Source: Thioalkalicoccus limnaeus
GTDB taxonomy: Bacteria; Pseudomonadota; Gammaproteobacteria; Chromatiales; Chromatiaceae
Length of the DNA stretch: 64,000 bases
Assembly: GCF_041197575.1 (NCBI RefSeq)
Contig: NZ_JBDKXB010000003.1
Coordinates: 1-64,000 of the forward strand
Reading direction: 5' to 3'
Of the stretch, positions 8,275 through 17,127 are shown one piece after another. The translations under genes and the position numbers were made by a program. Numbering within the stretch: position 1 is the stretch's first letter; the number at the start of each line of letters is the position of its first letter. The notes under the pieces are model-generated. The model was not told the DNA's origin and ran no database searches. It worked only from the letters and a program-made list of their open reading frames with translations.

Positions 8275-9362
8275 GTCAGGTCGCGGGCCCGCAGATAGGC
8301 GAGTTCGGAGAGACGGCTCCATTCCTTCGACTGATCGAGGAACTTGCGATAGGACGCGTAAACCCGCTTCGCGAAGTCATCACGTTGGCCGAGGTCGGCC
8401 AGGACCTCGTCGGCGAGGGCGCGCAAGCGGGTGACGACGTCGTCCGGGAATTGCCGCAGTTCCACCCCGTGTTGCGTCAATAGCGTGTTCAGGGCGACCG
8501 GATCGCGGGCCATGTATTCGGCGAGCATGTCCTGATTCACTACCTTGCAAGCGTTGAGCACGATGGCCTGAAGATCCGGCGCCAACTCCTCGAAGGCTTC
8601 GCGGTTGAATAGGGCCTCGAGCGTCGTCCCCGGTTCATGCCAGCCGGGAAAATAATAGTATTTGGCCGCGCGATGAAGGCCGAACGCGAGGTCGTTGTAG
8701 GGGCCGACCCACTCGGTGGCGTCGATGGTCCGATTGCGCAGGGCCATGAAGAGTTCGCCCCCGGGCAGGTTGACCGGGGTGCCACCGGCGCGTTGCAGGA
8801 CCTCACCGCCCAGGCCGGGTATGCGCATCTTGAGGCCGCGGAGGTCCTCGACGGACTTGATCTCCTTGTTGAACCAGCCGCCCATTTGAACGCCAGTGTT
8901 GCCGGCCGGCGCCGGGATCAGGCCAAACGGGGCGTAGAGCTCGGTCCACAACTCGAGGCCGCCACCGTGATAGAGCCAGCCGTTCATCTCCTGCGCGGTC
9001 AAGCCGAACGGAACCGTGGAGAAGAACTGCGCCGTCTCGGTCTTGCCCTTCCAGTAGTAGCTGGCGCCATGACCCATTTGGGCCGTTCCGCGGGCGACGG
9101 TGTCGAAGACCTCGAAGGCCGGTACCAATTCGCCGGCACCCAGAACCCGGACCTCGATGCGCCCACCGCTCAGGGTCTCGATCAATTGCGCGAGCTTGTT
9201 GGCACCTGTGCCGAGGCCGGGGAAGTTCTTTGGCCAGGTCGTGACCATCCGCCAACGATGCACCCTGGTGGTGGATGCCGAGGCTTGCCCCAGGCCGGCG
9301 GCCGCCGTTCCGATCGCCAGCGACCCGGCGCCGAAGCCCGTGAGGAATGAGCGACGTTGCAT
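8271..9362 (-). CDS. TRAP transporter solute-binding protein, DctP/TakP type, Tat-exported
   Basis: The 363-residue protein begins MQRRSFLTGFGAGSLAIG, a twin-arginine signal, and has a signal cleavage region near ASA at about residue 30. The body matches DctP-family periplasmic binding proteins: WPKNFPGLGTGANKLA, RIEVRVLGAGELVPAFEVFD, the pattern LRGLKMRIPGLGGEVL with the conserved carboxylate-binding Arg, and ATEWVGPYND. This resembles the subgroup that includes the alpha-keto acid binder TakP. ATG at 9362 follows GGGAGG by 9 nt. No TRAP membrane subunits (DctQ/DctM) occur in this window, so its transporter must be elsewhere or absent. The last bases overlap hemW. Confidence 0.9.
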   Translation of the reverse strand: MQRRSFLTGFGAGSLAIGTAAAGLGQASASTTRVHRWRMVTTWPKNFPGLGTGANKLAQLIETLSGGRIEVRVLGAGELVPAFEVFDTVARGTAQMGHGASYYWKGKTETAQFFSTVPFGLTAQEMNGWLYHGGGLELWTELYAPFGLIPAPAGNTGVQMGGWFNKEIKSVEDLRGLKMRIPGLGGEVLQRAGGTPVNLPGGELFMALRNRTIDATEWVGPYNDLAFGLHRAAKYYYFPGWHEPGTTLEALFNREAFEELAPDLQAIVLNACKVVNQDMLAEYMARDPVALNTLLTQHGVELRQFPDDVVTRLRALADEVLADLGQRDDFAKRVYASYRKFLDQSKEWSRLSELAYLRARDLT

Positions 9363-9424
9363 GATGCGGATCCTCCCGTCTAAATGGTTTGTCTTTTCGT
9401 GAAGGGCTGCTCAGGCCGCTTCCG

Positions 9425-9445
9425 CTGGCCGGGTTGCCCGGCCAG
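9425..9445. terminator. GC-rich hairpin between uvrD and the TRAP binding protein gene
   Basis: CTGGCCGGG and CCCGGCCAG form a perfect 9-bp stem with a 3-nt loop, 135 nt beyond the uvrD stop. It lacks a T-tract, so termination is only a suggestion. Confidence 0.4.
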
Positions 9446-9579
9446 TCGCTTGGTCCGGCGGGCACTCGACGCACGGCAGGCGCCGGTTCGAGCCGAGGCA
9501 CCCAGCAGGCTCCGTCCATGCGGGCGACCGTGCGCGGTCTGACGCGGTTGCCGCTCTGTCGCGTTCTTGCGGCGCGAGG

Positions 9580-11745
9580 TCACTGGGCGGCGGGCGCGAG
9601 CTTTGCATAGGCGAGCACCAGCCATTTGGTGCCGGCGTCGGCGAAGTTGACCTGGACGCGGGCGCTGGCTCCACGGCCCTCGCAATCGAGGACCACGCCC
9701 TCGCCGAAGGTCGGGTGGCACACCCGTTGCCCGAGGCGGAGGCCATCGTCGGCCTCCTGGCCATGGCGCTGCGGGGTGGGACGGGACTGTGCGCGGCTGC
9801 CGCGCACCGACTCGACCGGCTCCGTCGGCATCTCGCGCAGAAAGCGCGACGGTTGCGGATAGGTTTCCTTGCCATGCAGGTGACGTTTCTCGGCGTGGGT
9901 CAGGTACAGCTGGTGCATCGCGCGGGTCATGCCGACGTAGCACAGGCGCCGTTCTTCTTCGAGTCGACGGGGATCATCGAGCGATAGGCTGTGCGGGAAC
10001 AGGCGTTCCTCGAGGCCCACGAGAAAGACGATCGGAAACTCGAGCCCTTTGGCGCTGTGCAGCGTCATCAACTGGACGCCGTCCGCATCCGGGTCGGCTT
10101 GTGCCTCACCGGCCTCGAGTGCCGCGTGGGCCAGGAAGCTCGCGAGGCGGTCACCGGCGTCGCCCTCGTCCTCGCTCGTTTCAGCCTCGAATCGCGCGAC
10201 CGTGTCGACCAATTGCTCGAGGTTCTCGACCCGATCCTGGCCGCGGTCGTCCTTGCCCTTGAGGTAGAAGCCGGGCAGATCGGTGGCGACGAGCAGGTCG
10301 GCGGCGAGGGCGGCCAAGGGCCTGTCGCTCCGTGCGCGCTGTTGCTCGATCAGGGCGACGAACGCGCGCAGCGCCTTTGCGGCGCGCGGCGCCAGGGCCT
10401 CGCGCTCGAGCTGGTCGCGCGCCGCGCGCCACAGCGAGGTCCCAGCGGCTCGGGCCTGGTCGCGCAGCAGGTCGAGCGTTCGCGGGCCCAGTCCGCGCGG
10501 CGGTGTGTTGACGGCGCGCTCGAAGGCTGCGTCGTCGTCGGGGTTCGCGACCAACCTCAGATAGGCGAGCGCATCGCGAATCTCGGCGCGCTCGAAGAAG
10601 CGCAGGCCGCCATAGACCCGATACGGGATCTCGGCCTGGATCAGGACCTCCTCGAACAGCCGTGATTGGGCCGTCGTGCGGTAGAGGATCGCGCATTCGT
10701 CGCGCCGGTATCCGTCGACCTGTATGTGCTGGCGAATCCGCTCGATGACGAAGCGCGCTTCGTCGAGCTCGTTGAACGCGGCAAACTGGCGCACCGGCTC
10801 GCCGGCACCGTCGTTGGTCCACAGACGTTTGCCGAGGCGGCTCGGGTTGTGCGCGATCAGCGCATTGGCGACCGTGAGGATGTTTCCCGTCGAGCGGTAG
10901 TTCTGCTCCAGGCGCACCACCGTCGTATTCGCGTAATCCTTCTGAAAGCTCTGGATGTTTTCGACGCGGGCGCCGCGCCAGCCATAGATCGACTGGTCGT
11001 CGTCGCCGACCAGGAACAGGTTGTCGTGGTCGCCGGACAGGAGCCTGAGCCACGCATACTGGATCGCGTTCGTGTCCTGGAACTCGTCGACCAGGATATG
11101 GGCGAAGCGCTCCTGATACTGGTGCCGAACGGCCGCCTGCTCGCGCAGAACCTCGTGCGCCCGCAGCAGGAGTTCGCCAAAATCGACCAAGCCGCCGCGT
11201 TCGCAGGCGCTCTGGTACTCCCGGTAGATGGCGATCATCCGTTTTCGGTACGGGTCGCCTTCATCGTCGAGATGTCGGGGTCGCAGGCCCTCGTCCTTGC
11301 ATTGATTGACGAACCCCATCGCACGACGCGGTGGCCAGCGCGCCTCGTCGAGTTCGAGCGCCTTCAGGGTTCGCCGGATGAGGCGATACTGATCGTCCGC
11401 ATCCAGGATCTGGAAGCTATGTGGCAGCCCGGCCTCTTGCCAATGGGCACGCAGAAACCGGTTGGCCAGCCCGTGAAAGGTTCCGACCCACATGCCGCCG
11501 ATCGGCGTTGCGAGGATCTCCTCGATCCGGGCCTTCATCTCGCGCGCCGCCTTGTTGGTGAAGGTGACGGCCAGGATCGCCCAAGGCGGCGCCTGTTCGA
11601 CCCGGATCAGCCAGGCGACGCGGTGGACCAGCACGCGGGTCTTGCCGCTGCCCGCGCCGGCCAGCACCAATCGGTTCCCGGATTCGGCGGTGACCGCTTC
11701 ACGCTGGGCCGGGTTTAGCGGATCGATGATTTCAGAGATGTCCAT
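9580..11745 (-). CDS. uvrD: DNA helicase II UvrD
   Basis: The 721-residue superfamily-1 helicase has every expected motif: Walker A GAGSGKT near residue 32, TFTNKAAREMK, DEFQDT, GDDDQSIYGWRGA, QNYRST, LMTLHSAKGLEF and VGMTRA. The C-terminal segment (GQRVCHPTFGEGVVL) is the Tudor-like domain typical of UvrD/PcrA that contacts RNA polymerase. UvrD unwinds DNA 3'-5' in nucleotide excision and mismatch repair. Length matches E. coli UvrD (720). The ATG at 11745 opens with MDISEIIDPLNPAQREAV, the standard family N terminus. It is divergent from hemE with a 202-bp shared upstream region. Confidence 0.96.
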   Translation of the reverse strand: MDISEIIDPLNPAQREAVTAESGNRLVLAGAGSGKTRVLVHRVAWLIRVEQAPPWAILAVTFTNKAAREMKARIEEILATPIGGMWVGTFHGLANRFLRAHWQEAGLPHSFQILDADDQYRLIRRTLKALELDEARWPPRRAMGFVNQCKDEGLRPRHLDDEGDPYRKRMIAIYREYQSACERGGLVDFGELLLRAHEVLREQAAVRHQYQERFAHILVDEFQDTNAIQYAWLRLLSGDHDNLFLVGDDDQSIYGWRGARVENIQSFQKDYANTTVVRLEQNYRSTGNILTVANALIAHNPSRLGKRLWTNDGAGEPVRQFAAFNELDEARFVIERIRQHIQVDGYRRDECAILYRTTAQSRLFEEVLIQAEIPYRVYGGLRFFERAEIRDALAYLRLVANPDDDAAFERAVNTPPRGLGPRTLDLLRDQARAAGTSLWRAARDQLEREALAPRAAKALRAFVALIEQQRARSDRPLAALAADLLVATDLPGFYLKGKDDRGQDRVENLEQLVDTVARFEAETSEDEGDAGDRLASFLAHAALEAGEAQADPDADGVQLMTLHSAKGLEFPIVFLVGLEERLFPHSLSLDDPRRLEEERRLCYVGMTRAMHQLYLTHAEKRHLHGKETYPQPSRFLREMPTEPVESVRGSRAQSRPTPQRHGQEADDGLRLGQRVCHPTFGEGVVLDCEGRGASARVQVNFADAGTKWLVLAYAKLAPAAQ

Positions 11746-11947
11746 CGCGGCATTCTATGGTCTGCCTGCCGGGATTTGAACCAGATTCGGCGAGGCCCAG
11801 CGATCCGCCATCGCGACCCTCATGGCGCGCGATGGCTGGGTTCGGCGCAGATGGGTGCCATCGATCCGGCCGCACGTTGTAGAATCTCCATTCTTTGGCC
11901 CTTGCGACGGTCCTCGTTAGAACTCACACCCAGGAAGCCAAACGCTC

Positions 11948-13012
11948 GTGACCGAACTTACCAACGATACCTTTCTGCGCGCGCTCTTGCGCGAACCCAC
12001 CGCCTACACGCCTGTCTGGATGATGCGCCAGGCCGGGCGCTATCTCCCGGAATACCGGGCTACGCGCGCCCGTGCCGGAAGCTTCATGGACCTGTGCATG
12101 GCGCCCGAACTGGCCTGCGAGGTGACGCTGCAACCGTTGGAGCGCTTTCCGCTCGATGCGGCGATCCTGTTTTCGGACATCTTGACCATTCCGGACGCGA
12201 TGGGACTCGGGCTCTATTTCGCCGAGGGCGAGGGGCCACATTTCGAACGGCCGGTCCGCACGCCCGCCGATGTCGAGCGCATCGGCGTGCCCGATCCCGA
12301 GCAGGAGCTGGGCTATGTGATGGAAGCGGTCGCGCTGATCCGTCGCGAATTGCACGGCCGGGTGCCCTTGATTGGTTTCTCCGGCAGCCCCTGGACGCTC
12401 GCGACCTACATGGTCGAAGGCGGGGGCGTCAAGAGTTTCGCTCGGACCAAGGGCATGATGTTCGACCGGCCCGAGCTGCTGCACCAACTGCTGGCGAAGG
12501 TCGCCGATGCCGTGACACTCTACCTGAACGCGCAGATCGCGCGCGGTGCCCAGGCGGTGATGGTCTTCGATACCTGGGGCGGTGCTCTGGCGCCCGACAA
12601 CTATCGCGAATTCTCGCTCGATTACATGCAACGCATCGTCGAGGGCTTGACCCGCGAGGCCGAGGGCCGTCGGGTGCCGGTCGTGTTGTTCACGAAGAAT
12701 GGCGGACAGTGGCTCGATCGGATGGCGGATACGGGTTGCGATGCCCTGGGCGTCGACTGGACGACCGATCTGGCCGATGCGCGCCGGCTGACGCGGGACC
12801 GTGTGGCCTTGCAGGGCAACCTCGATCCCTGCGCGCTGTATGCCTCACCGGAGCGGATCCGCGCCGAGGTTGCGCGGGTGCTGGCAAGTTATGGGCACGG
12901 GCATGGCCACGTCTTCAATCTCGGCCATGGGATCACGCCCGATGTCCCGCCGGACCATGCCGCGGCGATGGTCGCCGCAGTGCACGAACTGAGTCCAACG
13001 TACCACGTCTAG
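11948..13012 (+). CDS. hemE: Uroporphyrinogen decarboxylase
   Basis: The 354-residue product has the signature PVWMMRQAGRYLPEYR near residue 22 and the second family block GFSGSPWTLATYM. It decarboxylates the four acetate groups of uroporphyrinogen III to give coproporphyrinogen III, serving heme, siroheme-branch partners and, in phototrophs, bacteriochlorophyll. Translation starts at GTG 11948, preceded by AGGAAG about 10 nt upstream. A TAGAAT hexamer at 11880-11885 could be the -10 of its promoter, but the -35 is weak. A strong hairpin follows the gene. Confidence 0.97.
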   Translation: MTELTNDTFLRALLREPTAYTPVWMMRQAGRYLPEYRATRARAGSFMDLCMAPELACEVTLQPLERFPLDAAILFSDILTIPDAMGLGLYFAEGEGPHFERPVRTPADVERIGVPDPEQELGYVMEAVALIRRELHGRVPLIGFSGSPWTLATYMVEGGGVKSFARTKGMMFDRPELLHQLLAKVADAVTLYLNAQIARGAQAVMVFDTWGGALAPDNYREFSLDYMQRIVEGLTREAEGRRVPVVLFTKNGGQWLDRMADTGCDALGVDWTTDLADARRLTRDRVALQGNLDPCALYASPERIRAEVARVLASYGHGHGHVFNLGHGITPDVPPDHAAAMVAAVHELSPTYHV

Positions 13013-13026
13013 GCCGGGCTCACAGA

Positions 13027-13067
13027 AAGCGGCGGGGCCGGTCTCTTGGTCCCCGGCCCCGCCGCTT
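13027..13067. terminator. Bidirectional terminator hairpin between hemE and rpoH
   Basis: A perfect 15-bp GC-rich stem (arms 13027-13041 and 13053-13067) with an 11-nt loop sits between the convergent hemE and rpoH genes. The arm ends in AA/TT pairs, giving short T-runs on both strands. Confidence 0.75.
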
Positions 13068-13101
13068 CGTGCCTTCGATCTCGGTGGAAGTCTCGCCCGG
13101 A

Positions 13102-13941
13102 TCAGACTTCGAGCTGCACGCGCAGCTTCTTCATCGCGTTCTTCTCGATTTGCCGGATGCGTTCGGCCGAGACGTCGAACTGCTGGGCCAGTTCGTGCAG
13201 CGTCTGCTTCTTTTCGCCGAGCCAGCGTGCGGCCAGGATCGTCTTGCTCCGTTCGTCGAGGTTCGCCAGCGCCGCGTACAGTCGGTCGCGCTGATCCGTT
13301 TCGGTATCCTCGCGCTCCAGCGCCCGCGCCGGCTCCATCCGCAGATCGGCAAGATAGGTCGAGGGCGCTGACGGGCCATCGTCATCATCCGAATCGTCGC
13401 CGTCGAAGGCCAAGTCCTGATTCGCGAGACGGGATTCCATCTCGAGCACGGTTTCCGGCTTCACGCCCAGATCCCTCGCGACCTGCTGGACCTCCTCGTG
13501 CGAGAACCAACCCAGCCGTTTCTTCGCGCTGCGCAGATTGAAGAAGAGCTTGCGTTGGGCCTTGGTCGTCGCGACCTTGACGATCCGCCAGTTGCGGAGG
13601 ATGTACTCGTGGATCTCGGCCCGGATCCAGTGCACCGCGAAGGAAACCAGTCGGACGCCCATGTCGGGTTCGAACCGCCGGACGGCCTTCATCAGCCCTA
13701 CCGTGCCCTCTTGGATCAGGTCCGGCAACGGCAGCCCGTAGCCGAGATAACCGCGGGCGATGCGGATCACGAACCGCAGGTGGGAAAGAACCAGACATCG
13801 TGCTGCCTCGGGATCATCGTGATCGCGCAACCGAAGAGCCAAGTTGCGCTCTTCTTCAGGGGTCAGCACCGGGATCTGATAGGCGCCACTGATGTAGGCA
13901 TCGATGCTGCCGGACGGGAGAATCGTCAGATCTTTCGTCAT
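13102..13941 (-). CDS. rpoH: RNA polymerase heat-shock sigma factor RpoH (sigma-32)
   Basis: The 279-residue sigma-70 family protein contains region 2 (LIQEGTVGLMKAVRRF, then FAVHWIRAEIHEYILRNW), the RpoH box QRKLFFNLR near residue 130 that separates sigma-32 from other group members, and a region 4 helix-turn-helix near the C terminus (ALERED..., SAERIRQIE). It directs transcription of chaperone and protease genes. The gene stands downstream of ftsYEX, the classical gammaproteobacterial order. An acidic insert DGDDSDDDD near residue 180 is somewhat unusual. A promoter-like pair lies just upstream. Confidence 0.96.
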   Translation of the reverse strand: MTKDLTILPSGSIDAYISGAYQIPVLTPEEERNLALRLRDHDDPEAARCLVLSHLRFVIRIARGYLGYGLPLPDLIQEGTVGLMKAVRRFEPDMGVRLVSFAVHWIRAEIHEYILRNWRIVKVATTKAQRKLFFNLRSAKKRLGWFSHEEVQQVARDLGVKPETVLEMESRLANQDLAFDGDDSDDDDGPSAPSTYLADLRMEPARALEREDTETDQRDRLYAALANLDERSKTILAARWLGEKKQTLHELAQQFDVSAERIRQIEKNAMKKLRVQLEV

Positions 13942-13974
13942 GTTCCCATACCCTAGTGATTTGCTCTGGGAAAT

Positions 13975-14004
13975 ATCCTAGCACCGAGCTGAGGATTTTG
14001 CCAA
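13975..14004 (-). promoter_or_regulatory. Candidate rpoH promoter
   Basis: On the minus strand TTGGCA (13999-14004) and TAGGAT (13975-13980) are separated by 18 nt, and the start codon is 34 nt below the -10. This fits a sigma-70 promoter that would allow rpoH transcription independent of ftsYEX. Confidence 0.45.
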
Positions 14005-14113
14005 CACCTGAATCACGGTTTTTTGGAGTGGCCTGACGACAGCGAGTTCCGGGGTCGAGCGACGCCCTGGTCGGCCAGGCCGCGAAGGTGTTCGGTGCCG
14101 CGTGAGTCCGATT

Positions 14114-15070
14114 TCAGATCGGTTGGATCGCGCGCAGGTGGCGCGAGACGGCCAGCCAACTTCCGAGGTAGCCAAGGAGGGTCCCGCCGACCAGCATGCT
14201 GAACAGGGCTGGAAGACTGACGCTGAACAGCGGGAATCGTGCCTGGTAAAGCGCGGCGACTTGGGAGACCGGGCCTTGCAGCAGCAAAAGCCCAATCACG
14301 ACGAGCGCGCAAGCGACCAGACCGCCGAGTAGGCCATACCAGGCCCCGGCGTAAAGAAAGGGTCGGCGGATAAAGGCGTGAGTGGCCCCGACCAGCTCCA
14401 TGATCTGGATCTCGTCGCGCCGGTTCTCGATCTCGAGGCGAATGGTGTTGCCGATGATCATGAGCAGGGCGAGCGCGAGCATGACCGACAGGATGGTCAC
14501 CGCCCGTTCGGCGAGTGCGACGAGGGCCTCGAAACGTTGTGCCCAGTGCGCGTCGTGGCGAACCAGATCCGTCTCGGGCAAGGCATCGAGCATCCGTGCC
14601 AGGCGTTCCCGGGAGGCGGCCTCGTCGGGGCTGGACATCGGAAAGACCGAGAGTATGGCCGGGAGCGGATTGGCGGGCAGGCCGGCCAGCACGTCGTCGA
14701 GACCGCTGTACGCGCGAAATTCGGCCAGGGCCTCCTCGCTCGTGATGACCCGAACCTCGGCGATCTCGGCGTGCTCGCGCAGCCGGTCGGCGAGTCGCGC
14801 GGCCTCCACATCCGTCGTGTCCGGGGTCAGGAAGGCTGACAGGGCTGTCTCACGCTCCCAACCGGTGGCCAGGAGCTTGATGTTGGCGGTCAGCAGATAG
14901 AGCCCGCCAGGCAGGGCCAGGGCGATGCCCAGGACGGCGACGGTCATCAGCGTCGGCAGCGGTGCCCGCAGCAGGCAACCGAGCGCGGCTAACGCATTCT
15001 GGGCTTGGTGGCGCAACCAAACCTTGGGGAGTTCGTGGAGTCGTGCGGTGCGGCGTCGACGCCCGGTCAC
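14114..15070 (-). CDS. ftsX: Cell division protein FtsX
   Basis: The 318-residue permease-like protein has four membrane helices: one near residues 38-62, then three at about 185-215, 240-262 and 285-310. The large periplasmic loop lies between the first and second. The conserved block RLEIENRRDEIQIMELVGAT follows the second helix and is typical of FtsX. With FtsE it forms an ABC-type complex that controls periplasmic murein hydrolase activation at the septum. Its start overlaps the ftsE stop by 4 bp (ATGA). Confidence 0.95.
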   Translation of the reverse strand: MTGRRRRTARLHELPKVWLRHQAQNALAALGCLLRAPLPTLMTVAVLGIALALPGGLYLLTANIKLLATGWERETALSAFLTPDTTDVEAARLADRLREHAEIAEVRVITSEEALAEFRAYSGLDDVLAGLPANPLPAILSVFPMSSPDEAASRERLARMLDALPETDLVRHDAHWAQRFEALVALAERAVTILSVMLALALLMIIGNTIRLEIENRRDEIQIMELVGATHAFIRRPFLYAGAWYGLLGGLVACALVVIGLLLLQGPVSQVAALYQARFPLFSVSLPALFSMLVGGTLLGYLGSWLAVSRHLRAIQPI

Positions 15071-15741
15071 CGTCCGGAGCCTCTGCAGTCATTGACGAGC
15101 CGCCCCTCGGACAAGGTCAGAATCCGGTACGGCAGTGCTTGGATCAGTGCGTGGTCGTGGGTCGCGATCAGCAAGGTGACGCCGACCTGATTGAAACGCA
15201 CGAAGAGCCTCATGATCTCCCACGACAGGTCGGGATCCAGGTTGCCGGTCGGCTCATCGGCCAGCACCAGCGGTGGACGCGCGACGATGGCACGGGCGAT
15301 GCCGACGCGCTGTTGTTCGCCGCTCGACAGCGCAACCGGGCGTGCCCGCTCGTAGCGTAGCAGGCCGACCTGGTCGAGGGCCGCACGGACTCGTCGACCG
15401 ACTTCGTTCGGCCCGAGCCCGGCGACGACGAGCGGCAAGGCGACATTGTCGTAGACGGTGCGATCGCCGAGCAGCCGATGGTCCTGGAAGATCATCCCGA
15501 CCTCGCGACGATGGTACGGGATACGGCGCACAGACAGGCGGCCGAGGTCGCGACCGTTGACGCGGATCTGGCCGCGGGTCGGTCGCTCCAGCAACCCGAT
15601 CAGTTTGAGGACGGTGCTCTTGCCCGCGCCCGAGTGTCCGGTCAGAAACACCATCTCACCGGGTGCCAGCGAAAAGCTCAGGTCGCGCAACGCGTCGCCG
15701 CGTGCCGGATAGCGTTTCGTGACGTGAGCGAAGTGGATCAC
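15067..15741 (-). CDS. ftsE: Cell division ATP-binding protein FtsE
   Basis: The 224-residue ABC ATPase shows Walker A GHSGAGKST, Q-loop MIFQDHRLL, signature LSSGEQQRVGIARA (the usual second Gly of LSGGEQ is Ser) and Walker B LVLADEPTGNLD, followed by the switch His in ATHDHAL. FtsE powers FtsX-dependent control of cell-wall hydrolysis. It overlaps ftsY by 4 bp upstream and ftsX by 4 bp downstream, so ftsYEX is one translationally coupled unit. Length is normal. Confidence 0.96.
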   Translation of the reverse strand: MIHFAHVTKRYPARGDALRDLSFSLAPGEMVFLTGHSGAGKSTVLKLIGLLERPTRGQIRVNGRDLGRLSVRRIPYHRREVGMIFQDHRLLGDRTVYDNVALPLVVAGLGPNEVGRRVRAALDQVGLLRYERARPVALSSGEQQRVGIARAIVARPPLVLADEPTGNLDPDLSWEIMRLFVRFNQVGVTLLIATHDHALIQALPYRILTLSEGRLVNDCRGSGR

Positions 15742-16865
15742 CGGTTGCCAGGCTCGACGCCGATCATCGCGTCGATCAATTCATCCGCGTCGAAGGGCCG
15801 TAGATCCTCGACGGACTCGCCGACTCCGACGAACCGGATCGGAACCTTGATGCGTTCGGCGATCGCGAACAGGATCCCGCCCTTGGCGGTCCCGTCGAGC
15901 TTGGTCAGGGCGAGGCCTGTGAGACCGACCGCCGCATGAAACTGTACGGCCTGATTCAGCGCGTTCTGGCCGGTCGTCGCGTCGACGACCAGCATCACCT
16001 CGTGCGGCGCGTCGGGGTCGAGCTTCTTGAGGACCCGGGCGATCTTGGCCAGCTCTTCCATCAGGTTCGATTTCGTGTGCAACCGGCCGGCCGTGTCGGC
16101 GATCAGCACATCGACCCCGCGGGCGGTGGCCGCCTGCAGCGCGTCATAGATGACCGCGGCGGGGTCGGCGCCCGAGTGCTGGGCGATGACCGGAACCTGG
16201 TTGCGCTCCCCCCAGACCTGGAGTTGCTCCACAGCGGCGGCGCGGAAGGTGTCGCCGGCGGCGAGCATGACCCGGTTGCCTTCATCGAGCAGGCGGCGCG
16301 CGAGTTTGCCGATCGTCGTCGTCTTGCCGGCGCCGTTGACGCCGACCATCAGGATCACCTGCGGACGCCCCGGCGCCGGTTGGCGGACCGGGGTCGTGTG
16401 GCGCACCAGGATTTCGCGCAGATCGGCGCGCAAGGCTGCCGACAGTGCTTGCGGGTCGGTTAGTTCCCGGCGCTTGATCCGCTGGGTGAGTCGATCGATC
16501 AGCCGTGATGTGGTCTCGACGCCGAGGTCCGCGGTCAGCAGCAAAGTTTCGATCTCGTCGATCAATTCCGCGTCGATGGTCTTGCGCCCGCGAAACAAGG
16601 CTCCGAGCCCGTCGCCGAGCTGGCCGCGGGAGCGTGCGAGTTTCTCCCGCAAGCGGGAGAATAGCGGGCGGGAACTTTTGGTCGATGCCGCCGATACTTC
16701 CAGCCTCTCGGCGGTCGCCGCCGGCGTGGATTCGCTCGCTGGTCCGTCCCGGCGCCAGATGGTCACCGATCCATCGCTCTGCTGTGGGCTGGCGCACCGA
16801 TCCTCGCCTCGATCCTCCGCAGCGTCGCTGATGGGGACCTGCTTCTTCTTGCCGAATCCGAACAT
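15738..16865 (-). CDS. ftsY: Signal recognition particle receptor FtsY
   Basis: The 375-residue GTPase has a variable acidic/arginine-containing N-terminal A region (about residues 1-75), then the N and G domains. Motifs are GVNGAGKTTTIGKLA, DTAGRLHTKSNLM, LTKLDGTAKGG and GVGESVEDLRPF. FtsY docks SRP-ribosome complexes at the inner membrane and resets through paired GTP hydrolysis with Ffh. The A domain is shorter than in E. coli (which has 497 residues in total). It is the first gene of the ftsYEX operon; divergent from the M16 peptidase genes. Confidence 0.96.
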   Translation of the reverse strand: MFGFGKKKQVPISDAAEDRGEDRCASPQQSDGSVTIWRRDGPASESTPAATAERLEVSAASTKSSRPLFSRLREKLARSRGQLGDGLGALFRGRKTIDAELIDEIETLLLTADLGVETTSRLIDRLTQRIKRRELTDPQALSAALRADLREILVRHTTPVRQPAPGRPQVILMVGVNGAGKTTTIGKLARRLLDEGNRVMLAAGDTFRAAAVEQLQVWGERNQVPVIAQHSGADPAAVIYDALQAATARGVDVLIADTAGRLHTKSNLMEELAKIARVLKKLDPDAPHEVMLVVDATTGQNALNQAVQFHAAVGLTGLALTKLDGTAKGGILFAIAERIKVPIRFVGVGESVEDLRPFDADELIDAMIGVEPGNR

Positions 16866-17127
16866 GGGACCTCGATCTTCGCGAACTCGATGGAATTCTA
16901 TGGGGAACCCTGGATGAAGGCGCCGGTCTCCTGAAAGGGTCCGGCTGGGATCGGTCCGGGTATCCCGTGTCTCGGTGACAATGCTACCAAAGGTCTCGAC
17001 CTTTGTCGGTCGCAGGTCGTCGTCTTGTCAGCGGCCCCGGTTCCAGATCAAGGCCCTCCCGAATCGCCGAGCGGCAGGGCTCCGGACCATCAACCCCGTT
17101 CCTCAAACCACCCCACAAGGAGTCGCG

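Noticed and set aside
8270..8322. Upstream start of hemW giving 16 more residues
   Set aside because: That region is inside the preceding gene, and the GTGA overlap with GTG at 8274 is a more natural coupling.
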